Source: Stenotrophomonas sp. UBA2629 (GTDB lineage: Bacteria > Pseudomonadota > Gammaproteobacteria > Xanthomonadales > Xanthomonadaceae). From it: 64,000 nt of DNA. The stretch is from NCBI GenBank assembly GCA_002359895.1, contig DEOB01000010.1:349746-413745 (forward strand), in the 5' to 3' direction. The notes under the pieces are model-generated. The model worked only from the letters and a program-made list of their open reading frames with translations, did no database searches and was not told the origin of the DNA. Below, one piece after another: positions 8,320 to 16,851 of this stretch; the first letter of the stretch is position 1, and the number at the start of each line of letters is the position of its first letter. The position numbers were made by a program, and so were the translations under genes.

Positions 8320-9609
8320 ATGTCTGCTGTCCCCGCCACATCGCCGCGTGCCAGCACGGCATCGTCCATCGCCATCGTTGGCGTGCTGTTTTTCATCATT
8401 GGCTTCTGTACCTGGATCAATGGCCCGCTGATCACCTTCGTGCGGCTGGCATTTGATGTCAGCGAGGTATCGGCCTTCCTGGTATTGATGGTGTTTTACC
8501 TGTCGTATTTCTTCCTTGCACTGCCGGCCTCGATGATCCTCAGCCGCACGGGCATGAAGAAAGGCCTGGCCCTGAGCTTGGCGGTGATGGCAGTGGGGGC
8601 CATGTTGTTTGGCGAATTTGCTACCCGCCGCTGGTTCGGCGGCGCGCTCGGCGGCCTGTTCGTCATTGGTGGCGGCATGGCGCTGCTGCAGACGGCGGTC
8701 AATCCCTACATCAGCATCCTCGGCCCGATTGAAGGGGCGGCACAGCGCATCGCATTGATGGGCATCTGCAACAAGGTTGCCGGCATCCTCGCACCGGTGG
8801 TGATTGGTTCGCTGGTGCTGCACGGTATTGGTGATCTGGAAACCCAGGTGCAGGCAGCCGATGCCGCCACCAAGGCCGAGCTGCTCAATACCTTTGCCGC
8901 CAAGATCCATACCCCCTACATGATCATTGCCGGCGTGCTGCTGTTGGTGGCGGTGGGTGTGCTGTTCTCGCCGCTGCCGGAAATCCAGGCCGATCAGGCC
9001 AATGCCGTGGTCAATGATGGCAAGGCCGAGAAGAGCAGCATTTTCCAGTTCCCGCATCTGTGGCTGGGCGTGCTCTGTCTGTTTGTTTACGTGGGTGTGG
9101 AAGTGATGGCCGGCGATGCCATCGGCACCTACGGCAATGCTTTCGGTCTGCCGCTGGACCAGACCAAACTGTTCACCTCGTACACCCTGTTTGCGATGCT
9201 GGTCGGCTACATCGTTGGCCTGCTGCTGATCCCGCGCTTCATCTCGCAGGAAAAATACCTGGCCGTGTCGGCGGTGATGGGTGTGGTGTTCACGTTGGGT
9301 GCGTTCCTCACCCACGGCTATATCTCGGTGGGCTTTGTCGCCGCACTGGGCTTTGCCAATGCCATGATGTGGCCGGCGATTTTCCCGCTGGCAATCCGCA
9401 GCCTGGGTCGTTTCACCCAGATTGGCTCGGCCCTGCTGGTGATGGGTATTGCCGGCGGCGCGATCATCCCGCAGGCCTTTGCCCTGCTCAAGCACGCGTA
9501 CCCGGAACACTTCCAGCTGGTGTTCGCGGCACTGATGATCCCCTGCTACCTCTACATCCTGTATTTCGGCACGGTGGGGCACAAGGCGGGCGCGGCACGT
9601 GGCGGCTGA
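8320..9609 (+). CDS. nagP: GlcNAc permease NagP (MFS, FucP-like)
   Basis: A 429-residue major facilitator protein with about twelve hydrophobic segments, related to the FucP/glucose-galactose permease group. The family-like FCTWINGPLITFV opening and the NPYISILGP stretch are visible. The ATG follows GCAGGAGCC. It is first in a five-gene plus-strand operon with the regulator, deaminase, deacetylase and NagQ, so GlcNAc uptake across the inner membrane is the likely job. A NagR-like operator lies at its promoter. Confidence 0.92.
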   Translation: MSAVPATSPRASTASSIAIVGVLFFIIGFCTWINGPLITFVRLAFDVSEVSAFLVLMVFYLSYFFLALPASMILSRTGMKKGLALSLAVMAVGAMLFGEFATRRWFGGALGGLFVIGGGMALLQTAVNPYISILGPIEGAAQRIALMGICNKVAGILAPVVIGSLVLHGIGDLETQVQAADAATKAELLNTFAAKIHTPYMIIAGVLLLVAVGVLFSPLPEIQADQANAVVNDGKAEKSSIFQFPHLWLGVLCLFVYVGVEVMAGDAIGTYGNAFGLPLDQTKLFTSYTLFAMLVGYIVGLLLIPRFISQEKYLAVSAVMGVVFTLGAFLTHGYISVGFVAALGFANAMMWPAIFPLAIRSLGRFTQIGSALLVMGIAGGAIIPQAFALLKHAYPEHFQLVFAALMIPCYLYILYFGTVGHKAGAARGG

Positions 9610-9652
9610 ATCGAGCATCATGGCGGCCATCAAGCCAGCGCAGGAACCGGTT

Positions 9653-10729
9653 ATGCGTAGACCCACCATCAAGGATGTTGCCGAGCGTGCCAAGGTATCG
9701 TTGAAGACCGTCTCACGGGTCATCAACAACGAGCCTTCAGTAATGCAGGCCACCCGTGCGCGCGTGCTGCGCGCCGTGGCCGAGCTGGATTACGAGCCCG
9801 ATCCGTCAGCCCGCAATCTTCGAAGCAACACCACCTTCGTGATCGGGCTGGTGTACGACAACCCCAATCCGTACCACATCATCGGTGTGCAGAACGGTGT
9901 GCTCTCGGCCTGCCGCGAAACCGGATTCGGCCTGCAGATTCACCCGTGTGATTCCACCTCGCCGATGCTGGCCGAAGAACTGGCCGACTGGGTGCAGCGC
10001 TCGCGCCTGGCCGGCCTGGTGCTGACCGCGCCCATGTCCGAACGCCCGGAACTGGTGGCCGCGCTCAATGCGCGTGGCATCAAGACCGTGCGCATCATTG
10101 CTGCCACCGAAGACCCCGGCGATGGTCCGTGCGTATTCGTTGATGACCGCGATGCCGCTTACGAAATCACCGAGCACCTGATCCAGCTGGGTCACCAGCG
10201 CATCGGCTTCCTGTGGGGCGGCACCTCGCACCATTCCAGTGGCGAGCGCTATGCCGGCTACGAAGCGGCGCTGAAGGATTACGGCATTTCGCTGGACAAG
10301 CACCTGGTGATTCCGGGTGATTACACCTTCGACGACGGTTTCCGTGGCGCGCGCCGACTGTTGGCCCTGCGCGAGCCGCCCACCGCCATTTTTGGTTCCA
10401 ACGACGAAATTGCCGCCGGCGTGTTGGCCGCGGCCAATTCGGCCGGTTTGAACGTGCCTTACGACCTGTCCATTGCCGGTTTCGAGGACAGCCCGTTCTC
10501 ACGCCAGTCCTGGCCTGCGCTGACCACCGCCAAGCAGGCGACTGGCGACATTGCCCGACACGCGGCGCGGCTGTTGATCAGCCAGTTGCGCAGCGATGCC
10601 TACGACGACACACCGCTGCAACTGCAGAACCAAGGCTTCGTGCCGCAGCTGGTGGTACGTGGCTCCACCGCGCCGTTGCGCCAGCAATCCTCGCGACCTC
10701 CTTCATTCCCCCCCGACCTTACCGAGTAA
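9653..10729 (+). CDS. nagR: LacI-family repressor NagR
   Basis: A 358-residue LacI/GalR regulator. The helix-turn-helix is TIKDVAERAKVSLKTVSRVI (residues 4-23) followed by a hinge and periplasmic-binding-like sugar domain. I chose ATG 9653 because AGGAA sits six bases before it and the HTH then starts at the normal position; an in-frame ATG at 9620 is possible. It is predicted to bind the three TGACAACG palindromes of this locus and release them on sensing a GlcNAc-derived metabolite. Confidence 0.92.
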   Translation: MRRPTIKDVAERAKVSLKTVSRVINNEPSVMQATRARVLRAVAELDYEPDPSARNLRSNTTFVIGLVYDNPNPYHIIGVQNGVLSACRETGFGLQIHPCDSTSPMLAEELADWVQRSRLAGLVLTAPMSERPELVAALNARGIKTVRIIAATEDPGDGPCVFVDDRDAAYEITEHLIQLGHQRIGFLWGGTSHHSSGERYAGYEAALKDYGISLDKHLVIPGDYTFDDGFRGARRLLALREPPTAIFGSNDEIAAGVLAAANSAGLNVPYDLSIAGFEDSPFSRQSWPALTTAKQATGDIARHAARLLISQLRSDAYDDTPLQLQNQGFVPQLVVRGSTAPLRQQSSRPPSFPPDLTE

Positions 10730-10735
10730 TGATCC

Positions 10736-11764
10736 ATGGCACTGCCGAGTGAGACCGAAACCCTGATGTTCCGTGAGGCTGCCGAAAGCGCCTCCGTCAT
10801 TGCCGCCCAGTTCGCCCGTAACCGTGAGGTGGTGCAGGCGTTGGCCGCCGACCTTCGGCAGAACCCGCCGCCGTTCGTGGTGACCTGCGCACGCGGCAGT
10901 TCCGATCACGCGGCAACGTATGGCAAGTACCTGTTCGAGACGCAGCTGGGGCTGGTGACCGCCTCGGCATCGCCGTCGGTGGGTTCGGTCTACGAAGCAC
11001 CGTTGCAGGTGCGCGATGCGCTGTACATCGTGATTTCGCAGTCGGGCAAGAGCCCGGACCTGCTGCGCAACGCCGAGGTCGCCAAGGCCGGTGGCGCGCG
11101 CGTGGTGGCGCTGGTCAATGTTGAAGACTCACCGCTCGCATTGCTGGCCGACACCGTCATCCCGTTGGGCGCAGGCGTCGAGCGCAGCGTTGCTGCCACC
11201 AAGAGCTATCTCGCCTCGCTGGCAGCGCTGCTGCAGCTGGGTGCGTACTGGAAGAACGATCCGCAGTTGATCGCCGCACTCGACGCATTGCCGGCCGCCA
11301 TGTCCAAAGCATGGGAATGCGACTGGACGGCAGTGACCGATGGTTTGGTCGATGCGCACAACCTGTTCGTACTGGGCCGTGGCCCGGGCTTGGCCGCTGC
11401 ACAGGAAGCCGCACTCAAGTTCAAGGAAACCTGCGGCCTGCATGCCGAAGGCTACAGCTCGGCCGAAGTGAAGCACGGCCCGATGGCGCTGGTAGGCAAG
11501 GATTTCCCGGTGCTGGCATTCGCCCAGCCCGATGAAACCGGCAGCGGCACGCGTGCCGTGGCCGAAGAGTTTGCCGCGCGTGGCGCGCAGGTGTGGCTGG
11601 CCGGCGAGGGCGGCAGTCTGCCGACCGTGGCCGCACCGCATGCACTGTGCGCACCGCTGCTGATCATCCAAAGTTTCTACCGCGCGATCAACGCGCTGGC
11701 GCTGCGCCGTGGCAACAACCCGGATCTGCCGCCGCATCTGAACAAGGTCACGGAAACGGTCTGA
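10736..11764 (+). CDS. nagB2: Glucosamine-6-phosphate deaminase NagB-II (SIS-domain type)
   Basis: A 342-residue double-SIS protein. ARGSSDHAATYGKY and ISQSGKSPDLL mark the first sugar-isomerase domain, and HAEGYSSAEVKHGP the second. This is the non-orthologous deaminase of Shewanella and Xanthomonas nag operons that converts GlcN-6-P to fructose-6-P and ammonia; it resembles the isomerase half of GlmS but lacks the glutaminase half. It starts six bases after nagR and its TGA overlaps the nagA ATG by one base. Confidence 0.92.
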   Translation: MALPSETETLMFREAAESASVIAAQFARNREVVQALAADLRQNPPPFVVTCARGSSDHAATYGKYLFETQLGLVTASASPSVGSVYEAPLQVRDALYIVISQSGKSPDLLRNAEVAKAGGARVVALVNVEDSPLALLADTVIPLGAGVERSVAATKSYLASLAALLQLGAYWKNDPQLIAALDALPAAMSKAWECDWTAVTDGLVDAHNLFVLGRGPGLAAAQEAALKFKETCGLHAEGYSSAEVKHGPMALVGKDFPVLAFAQPDETGSGTRAVAEEFAARGAQVWLAGEGGSLPTVAAPHALCAPLLIIQSFYRAINALALRRGNNPDLPPHLNKVTETV

Positions 11765-12906
11765 TGAAAACGGTATTGCGCAACGGCCGCATTCTTGCCG
11801 GCGATGACTTCCGTGACGATGTTGCGGTGCTGATCGAAGACGGCCGCGTGCTTGCGGTTGTCGCGGCTGATGACGCAGCCGTTGCCAGTGCTGAAACGCA
11901 GGTGGACCTGGGCGGCGGCTGGCTGCTGCCCGGTTTCATTGACGCGCAGGTCAATGGCGGTGGCGGCGCGTTGTTCAACAACCAGACCGACGTGGATGCA
12001 CTGCGCACCATCATGGCCGGGCACCGCAAGTACGGCACCACCGGCATGCTGCCGACGCTGATCAGCGACGATGTCGAGGTGATGGCGCAGGCCGTGCAGG
12101 CCACGCGGGAGGCCATCGCGGCCAAGGTGCCGGGCGTGCTCGGCATCCATCTGGAAGGCCCGTACATTGCACCCGCGCGCAAAGGCACGCACGACGCCGG
12201 CAAATTCCGTGTGCCAGATGCCGATGAAGTACGCATGGCGACCGCGTTGGATAACGGCGTCACCCTGATCACGCTCGCCCCCGAGCGCGTGCCGGTGGAA
12301 ACCATTGAGCAGATGGTGGCCAACGGCGCCATCGTGGCCGCCGGCCACACCGCCGGCACGTATGCGGAAATCCGCGCGGGCCTTGATGCAGGTGTCACCG
12401 GTTTCACGCATCTGTACAACGCGATGTCGCCGCTGCAGGGGCGTGAGCCCGGTGCGGTGGGCGCGGCATTGGAAGATGCACAGAGCTGGTGCGGTGTGAT
12501 TGTTGACGGTGTGCACGTGCATCCGTCGAGCCTGCGGGTGGCGCTGGCCGCCAAGCCGCGCGGCAAAGTGTTTCTGGTCACCGACGCGATGCCGATGGTG
12601 GGGTCCGACAACCCGGCGTTCGAGTTGTATGGCGAGGTGATCACCGCCGTGGATGGCGTGGTGCGCAACGCTGCCGGTTCGCTGGCGGGTTCGGCATTGG
12701 ACATGGCAACGGCCGTGCGCAACACGGTCAACCTGGTCGGGCTGCCGCTGGCGGAGGCATCGCGTATGGCCTCCACGTACCCGGCACAGTTCCTGCGGCT
12801 GGGTGACCGCTACGGGCATATCGCACCGGGCTACCAAGCGGACTTCGTGTTGTTGGATCAGGACCTGCAGGTGCAGGCGACCTGGATCGCCGGCGCGCGC
12901 GACTGA
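11764..12906 (+). CDS. nagA: N-acetylglucosamine-6-phosphate deacetylase
   Basis: A 380-residue amidohydrolase-superfamily enzyme producing GlcN-6-P and acetate from GlcNAc-6-P. Family marks seen are GFIDAQVNGGGG, GIHLEGPYI (metal-ligand Glu), AAGHTAGT, GFTHLYNAMSP, VDGVHVHP and LVTDAMPMVG (catalytic Asp). The ATG overlaps the preceding TGA (TGATG), indicating coupled translation; the longer frame upstream is shadow. Confidence 0.95.
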   Translation: MKTVLRNGRILAGDDFRDDVAVLIEDGRVLAVVAADDAAVASAETQVDLGGGWLLPGFIDAQVNGGGGALFNNQTDVDALRTIMAGHRKYGTTGMLPTLISDDVEVMAQAVQATREAIAAKVPGVLGIHLEGPYIAPARKGTHDAGKFRVPDADEVRMATALDNGVTLITLAPERVPVETIEQMVANGAIVAAGHTAGTYAEIRAGLDAGVTGFTHLYNAMSPLQGREPGAVGAALEDAQSWCGVIVDGVHVHPSSLRVALAAKPRGKVFLVTDAMPMVGSDNPAFELYGEVITAVDGVVRNAAGSLAGSALDMATAVRNTVNLVGLPLAEASRMASTYPAQFLRLGDRYGHIAPGYQADFVLLDQDLQVQATWIAGARD

Positions 12907-12916
12907 GCCTTGGCGC

Positions 12917-13987
12917 ATGAACAAGCCCGTCCGCTTTGCTTCGGTTGATGCGCTGCGCGGGCTGACCGTGGCGGCCATGTTGCTGGTAAACAACCCCGGC
13001 AGCTGGAGCCATGTGTATGCGCCGCTGCTGCATTCGGAATGGCATGGCTGCACGCCGACGGACCTGGTGTTTCCGTTCTTCCTGGTGATTGTGGGTGTGT
13101 CGATCGCGCTGGGCGTGGTGCCGCGCGTGGAGCAGGGCGGTGACCGCGCTGCGTTGACCCGCACCGTGCTGACGCGCGCGCTGCGCATTCTAGGGCTGGG
13201 TTTGTTGCTGCATTTTCTGGCGTGGTGGTGGCTGGATCTGCCGCATTACCGTCCGTGGGGTGTGCTGCAACGCATCGGTATTTGTTTCGCTTTCGTGGGG
13301 GCAGTTGCCATCTGGCTGAAGCCTCGCTGGCAGTGGTTGTGTCTGCTGTTGTTGCTGGGCGGCTACGCAGCACTGCTTGGCGTAGGCGGCAGCCTGGCGC
13401 CGTGGCTCAATCTTCCCAGTCGCGTGGACACCACATTGTTCGGCGCGCTGCTTTACCAATACGACGCGGCGACCGGCTTGGGTCATGACCCGGAAGGAAT
13501 GCTTTCCACCCTCGGGGCGCTTGCGTCCACCGTGATCGGCCTGCATGCCGGCGCTCTGCTGCGCAGCGGGCGCAGCTCGCGTCTGCTGTTGGATGCGGCG
13601 GCACTGCTGGCGTTGGGCGGGTTGTGGTCGCAGTGGTTGCCGTTCAACAAAAACCTGTGGACTCCGTCGTACGTGTTGTGGACAGCGGGTTGGGCGTTCG
13701 CCGCATTGTGGCTGGCGCATGTGCTGATTGACCGCTGGCAATGGCCGGCGTTGGGCCGGCGCTTCGGTGTCAACGCCATCACCGCGTATGCCGGCTCATC
13801 GGCGATGGTGCTGGCAATGATGGCCACCGGCAGCTGGGGCTGGCTGTACACGCACGTGTTCGACCGGCTGCTCACGCCGCTGGCCGGCGCGCAGTTCGCG
13901 TCATTGGTCATGGCGCTGTCCTTCGTCGCGCTGTGGTGGCTGCCGATGGCATGGATGGACCGGCGCAGGATCTATCTGAAGATCTGA
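12917..13987 (+). CDS. nagQ: NagQ/NagX-like inner-membrane protein (DUF5009/HGSNAT-like)
   Basis: A 356-residue polytopic protein with an N-terminal cytoplasmic stretch RFASVDALRGLTVAAML typical of the acyltransferase-3/DUF5009 (heparan alpha-glucosaminide N-acetyltransferase-like) family, then roughly ten hydrophobic segments. It starts ten bases after nagA and closes the nag operon. Its biochemical role in GlcNAc use is unsettled; by context it handles amino sugar or acetyl groups at the inner membrane. The last 36 coding bases recur, diverged, at 14144-14179. Confidence 0.85.
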   Translation: MNKPVRFASVDALRGLTVAAMLLVNNPGSWSHVYAPLLHSEWHGCTPTDLVFPFFLVIVGVSIALGVVPRVEQGGDRAALTRTVLTRALRILGLGLLLHFLAWWWLDLPHYRPWGVLQRIGICFAFVGAVAIWLKPRWQWLCLLLLLGGYAALLGVGGSLAPWLNLPSRVDTTLFGALLYQYDAATGLGHDPEGMLSTLGALASTVIGLHAGALLRSGRSSRLLLDAAALLALGGLWSQWLPFNKNLWTPSYVLWTAGWAFAALWLAHVLIDRWQWPALGRRFGVNAITAYAGSSAMVLAMMATGSWGWLYTHVFDRLLTPLAGAQFASLVMALSFVALWWLPMAWMDRRRIYLKI

Positions 13988-14004
13988 AGATATGACCCCA
14001 GGCG

Positions 14005-14072
14005 GTAGAGCGGAGCCATGCTCTGCTGAGGCGTTTCCGGTAGGGCGCCTGTCGAGCGTGGCTCGGCACTAC
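14005..14072. repeat. SMAG-like repeat 1, downstream of nagQ
   Basis: GTAGAGCGGAGCCATGCTC unit facing an inverted GAGCGTGGCTCGGCACTAC unit, forming a REP pair. It is followed at 14081-14117 by a diverged copy of the 3' end of cca. Confidence 0.8.
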
Positions 14073-14187
14073 GAGGGGTCTTTCTTGGTCAGCGCGCTGC
14101 GGTGATCGCTGCGATCCTTGTCTTGTGGCAGCTGTCGAGGGCGTGGATGGGCCGGCGCGGTATCTATCTGAAGATCTGACCCCAGCT
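14073..14187. other. Duplicated gene ends: cca 3' fragment then nagQ 3' fragment
   Basis: Bases 14081-14117 match the cca 3' end and flank (15582-15618) with few differences, and 14144-14179 match the nagQ 3' end (13952-13987). The order cca-end then nagQ-end is that expected from a tandem duplication of an ancestral nagQ-SMAG-cca junction. Confidence 0.8.
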
Positions 14188-14252
14188 GTAGAGCGGAGCC
14201 ATGCTCCGCTGAGGCGTTGCCGGTAAGGCTTCTGCCGAGCGTGGCTCGGCAC
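14188..14252. repeat. SMAG-like repeat 2
   Basis: The same GTAGAGCGGAGCCATGCTCC / GCCGAGCGTGGCTCGGCAC inverted pair, one side of the inserted S41 gene. Confidence 0.8.
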
Positions 14253-14381
14253 GCAGCCTGATTCCCTCAGTAGCAGCAGGGCGGTGCTTTGCTGCGAAAA
14301 ACTTGCGCTATCGACGACAGGCTGCCAGACAGTTGTTTCCTCTGCCATGCTCTTTCCCTGCCGAGCCAAGGAGTGGATGCA

Positions 14382-15461
14382 ATGGTGGGTGAAAGGAAAA
14401 GAGTGCTTTCTTTGCTGTGTACCGCGGCGGCAATGCTGCTCGCATTTTCTTCTGCGGCGCAGGTGCCGACGTTGCCAGCGCGCGAGCAGATGCTGGGTTT
14501 GCTTGAGCGCAGTGCGCTGCATCGGGATCAAGTGGATTGGGCCAAGCTGCGAGGTGATCTTGCCGCAACAGATGATCCTGCTCGCCAGCGCGCGTTGCTC
14601 GATGCCGCCATCCAGCGTGCAACGGCAGGGCATGGGCGATGGCTGTCCGCGGAGGATGTAGACAGTAGAAGTAGGCGCATTAGTGCTCGCCAGCAACGGC
14701 CAGTACCATCAAATGCATCTGGCATCGCATCCAGGATGGCGGGGTTGGATGCTCGGCTTGGAATGGTTGTTGTCGGGCCCTATCTGACAGATCGTAGGCT
14801 CTCTGCGACCCAGCAATCGGCAAAGGGGCAGCAATTCGCATTGGATCTTCAGGCCGCGATTCATCAACAGGACGATGGCAGCAGGTGCGGCTGGATAGTA
14901 GATCTGCGTCAGAACAGTGGCGGCAACATGTGGCCTATGTTGCTTGGCATAGGGCCGTTTCTGCACGGACGTATTGATGAAGCCACGCCCGTTGGCTACT
15001 TCAACGATGGTCGCAACACGCAACCTTGGTATTACCGACTTGGCTTGGTAAGTGCGGGTGATCAGGTACATCTTTCGCTGGCTGACGCGGCCTATGTTCT
15101 CAAGCGGCCTGAATCGCCTATTGCTGTGCTGCAGTCTGGACGTACCGCAAGCGCTGGCGAGGCGGTCGCATTGGCTTTGCGTGGCCGCCATGCCAGCCGC
15201 AGTTTTGGCTTTCCCACGGCAGGCTACTCCACGGGCAACAATCCGGTGACATTGATGGATGGCAGCTTGCTGGTGTTGACCGGGACGGTGATGAAGGATC
15301 GAAACGGCATGGGTGATGGTGCAAGCATCATTCCGGATACGTCATCCAGAGACGGTGACGACATTGAGCAGGCTGCGCAGCAATGGCTGTTGGCACAGCC
15401 CGCCTGTACTGGAAAGCAGGCAGCGATGGTGGTTGCTCCCTCTATCAACGTACCGCGCTGA
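14382..15461 (+). CDS. Secreted S41-family protease-like protein
   Basis: A 359-residue protein. ATG 14382 is preceded by AAGGAG at eight bases and begins a signal peptide (RKRVLSLLCTAAAMLLAF to SAAQ). The peptidase S41 core shows IVDLRQNSGGNMWPML and SGRTASAGEAVALALRG; the Ser of SAGE near residue 256 is the expected nucleophile, followed by TAGYSTGN. No PDZ domain is evident, so it is the short form of the tail-specific protease family. The gene sits alone between two SMAG repeats in what appears to be a duplicated nagQ-cca junction, so it is probably a recent arrival. Substrate unknown. Confidence 0.8.
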   Translation: MVGERKRVLSLLCTAAAMLLAFSSAAQVPTLPAREQMLGLLERSALHRDQVDWAKLRGDLAATDDPARQRALLDAAIQRATAGHGRWLSAEDVDSRSRRISARQQRPVPSNASGIASRMAGLDARLGMVVVGPYLTDRRLSATQQSAKGQQFALDLQAAIHQQDDGSRCGWIVDLRQNSGGNMWPMLLGIGPFLHGRIDEATPVGYFNDGRNTQPWYYRLGLVSAGDQVHLSLADAAYVLKRPESPIAVLQSGRTASAGEAVALALRGRHASRSFGFPTAGYSTGNNPVTLMDGSLLVLTGTVMKDRNGMGDGASIIPDTSSRDGDDIEQAAQQWLLAQPACTGKQAAMVVAPSINVPR

Positions 15462-15505
15462 GGTGCAGCGCGCCGATGTCCGTCCAAACAGGGGGGCGGG
15501 TCTCT

Positions 15506-15573
15506 GTAGAGCGGAGCCATGCTCCGCTGAAGCTTTTCTTGCAAGGTTTCCGCCGAGCGTGGCTCGGCACTAC
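15506..15573. repeat. SMAG-like repeat 3, between the S41 gene and cca
   Basis: GTAGAGCGGAGCCATGCTCC unit and inverted GCCGAGCGTGGCTCGGCACTAC unit; near-copy of repeats at 14005 and 14188. It lies between convergent genes and may also terminate transcription. Confidence 0.8.
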
Positions 15574-15589
15574 ATGGGGTTTTCCTTGG

Positions 15590-16810
15590 TCAGCGCGCTG
15601 CGGTGATCGCCGCGATTCGCGCTTTCTTCAATGCCTCGCCAACGGCGGGGCCTTGCAGGCCTTCGGTGGCGATGTCGCGTGCGTTGATTGCCAATGCCGC
15701 GGCGTGCAGGCGTTGCAGGGTGGCGCGCTGCGGGTAGTCGCTGTCTTCAAAGCCCAGCCGGCCGCGTTTGTCGCATTCGCAGACCAAGGCCATCTGCGCG
15801 ATGCGTTCGGGTCGGCGAAAGCCATCGCAGCGGGAAATCAGTTCCAGCACGGTGGCGTCACGCAGCTCGTCGATGCGGTGCACGTTGAGGTGTTCGCGGC
15901 AGACGGCTTCGGCGAGCTGGCGGTGATCGGCGGGAATCTTCAAGCGCTCGCACAGCTTGGCCAGCGGCTTGAGGCCGCGTTGCTCATGCATGATGTGGCG
16001 CGGCAATTCGTCAGTTGGCGTGAGTGCTTTGCCCAGGTCATGGGTGAGCGCGGCGAAGCCGATCAGGTCATCACCCGGGGCCAGCTGTGCAGCCATGTCG
16101 CTGACCATTTCCTGATGCACGCCGGTATCCACTTCCGGATGGAATTCGGCACGTTGCGGCACACCGTATAGCGCATCCACTTCGGGAAGGATTGCGGCGA
16201 GCCCATCGGTGTCGTGCAGGCAACGCAGGAATGCGGAGGGCTTGGGCAGGGCCAAGGCGCGCCGCAGTTCCTGCCAGATGCGCTCGGGTACCAAGGCATC
16301 CAACTCGCCGCTGGCGGCAATCTGCCGCATCAATGCGGCCGTTTCCGGCGCCAAGGTGAAACCCAGTGGTGCAAAGCGCGCCATGAAGCGCGCGGCGCGC
16401 AGTACCCGCAAGGGATCTTCGACAAACGCCGGGCCAACATGGCGCAATACGCGCTGCTCGATATCGCGCACGCCGCCCCATGGGTCAACCAACTGCCCGG
16501 TGGCTTCATCGCGGGCGATGGCGTTGATGGTGAAATCGCGCCGCTGCAGGTCTTCTTCCAGCGACACCGACGGATCAGCATCCACCACGAACCCGCGATA
16601 ACCCCGGCCGGACTTGCGCTCGGTGCGCGCCAGCGCGTATTCCTCGCCCGTGTCCGGGTGCAGAAACACCGGGAAATCCTTGCCCACTGCTTTGAACCCG
16701 CGTGCTTCCATTTCCGCCTGGGTGGAACCCACCACCACCCAGTCGCGGTCGCCGGGCTTCTGGCCCAGCAACGCATCACGAACGGCGCCGCCTACGAGAT
16801 AGATTTTCAT
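15590..16810 (-). CDS. cca: Multifunctional CCA tRNA nucleotidyltransferase
   Basis: A 406-residue class II CCA-adding enzyme that builds or repairs the tRNA 3' CCA. The N-terminal KIYLVGGAVRD and GDRDWVVVGS with the metal-binding acidic pair mark the nucleotidyltransferase domain; RRDFTINAIA and RVLRAARFMARF the neck region; and ALTHDLGKALTP near residue 250 is the HD phosphohydrolase domain of the gammaproteobacterial long form. It starts at ATG 16810 and stands alone on this strand. Confidence 0.96.
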   Translation of the reverse strand: MKIYLVGGAVRDALLGQKPGDRDWVVVGSTQAEMEARGFKAVGKDFPVFLHPDTGEEYALARTERKSGRGYRGFVVDADPSVSLEEDLQRRDFTINAIARDEATGQLVDPWGGVRDIEQRVLRHVGPAFVEDPLRVLRAARFMARFAPLGFTLAPETAALMRQIAASGELDALVPERIWQELRRALALPKPSAFLRCLHDTDGLAAILPEVDALYGVPQRAEFHPEVDTGVHQEMVSDMAAQLAPGDDLIGFAALTHDLGKALTPTDELPRHIMHEQRGLKPLAKLCERLKIPADHRQLAEAVCREHLNVHRIDELRDATVLELISRCDGFRRPERIAQMALVCECDKRGRLGFEDSDYPQRATLQRLHAAALAINARDIATEGLQGPAVGEALKKARIAAITAAR

Positions 16811-16851
16811 GCGGGCATGATGCCCGATGTTGTCATGTGTAGGGTCTAGTT

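Noticed and set aside
8314..9753. A 479-codon minus-strand frame opposite nagP
   Set aside because: Translation is His/Gln/Arg-rich noise typical of antisense to membrane proteins; nagP is unambiguous.
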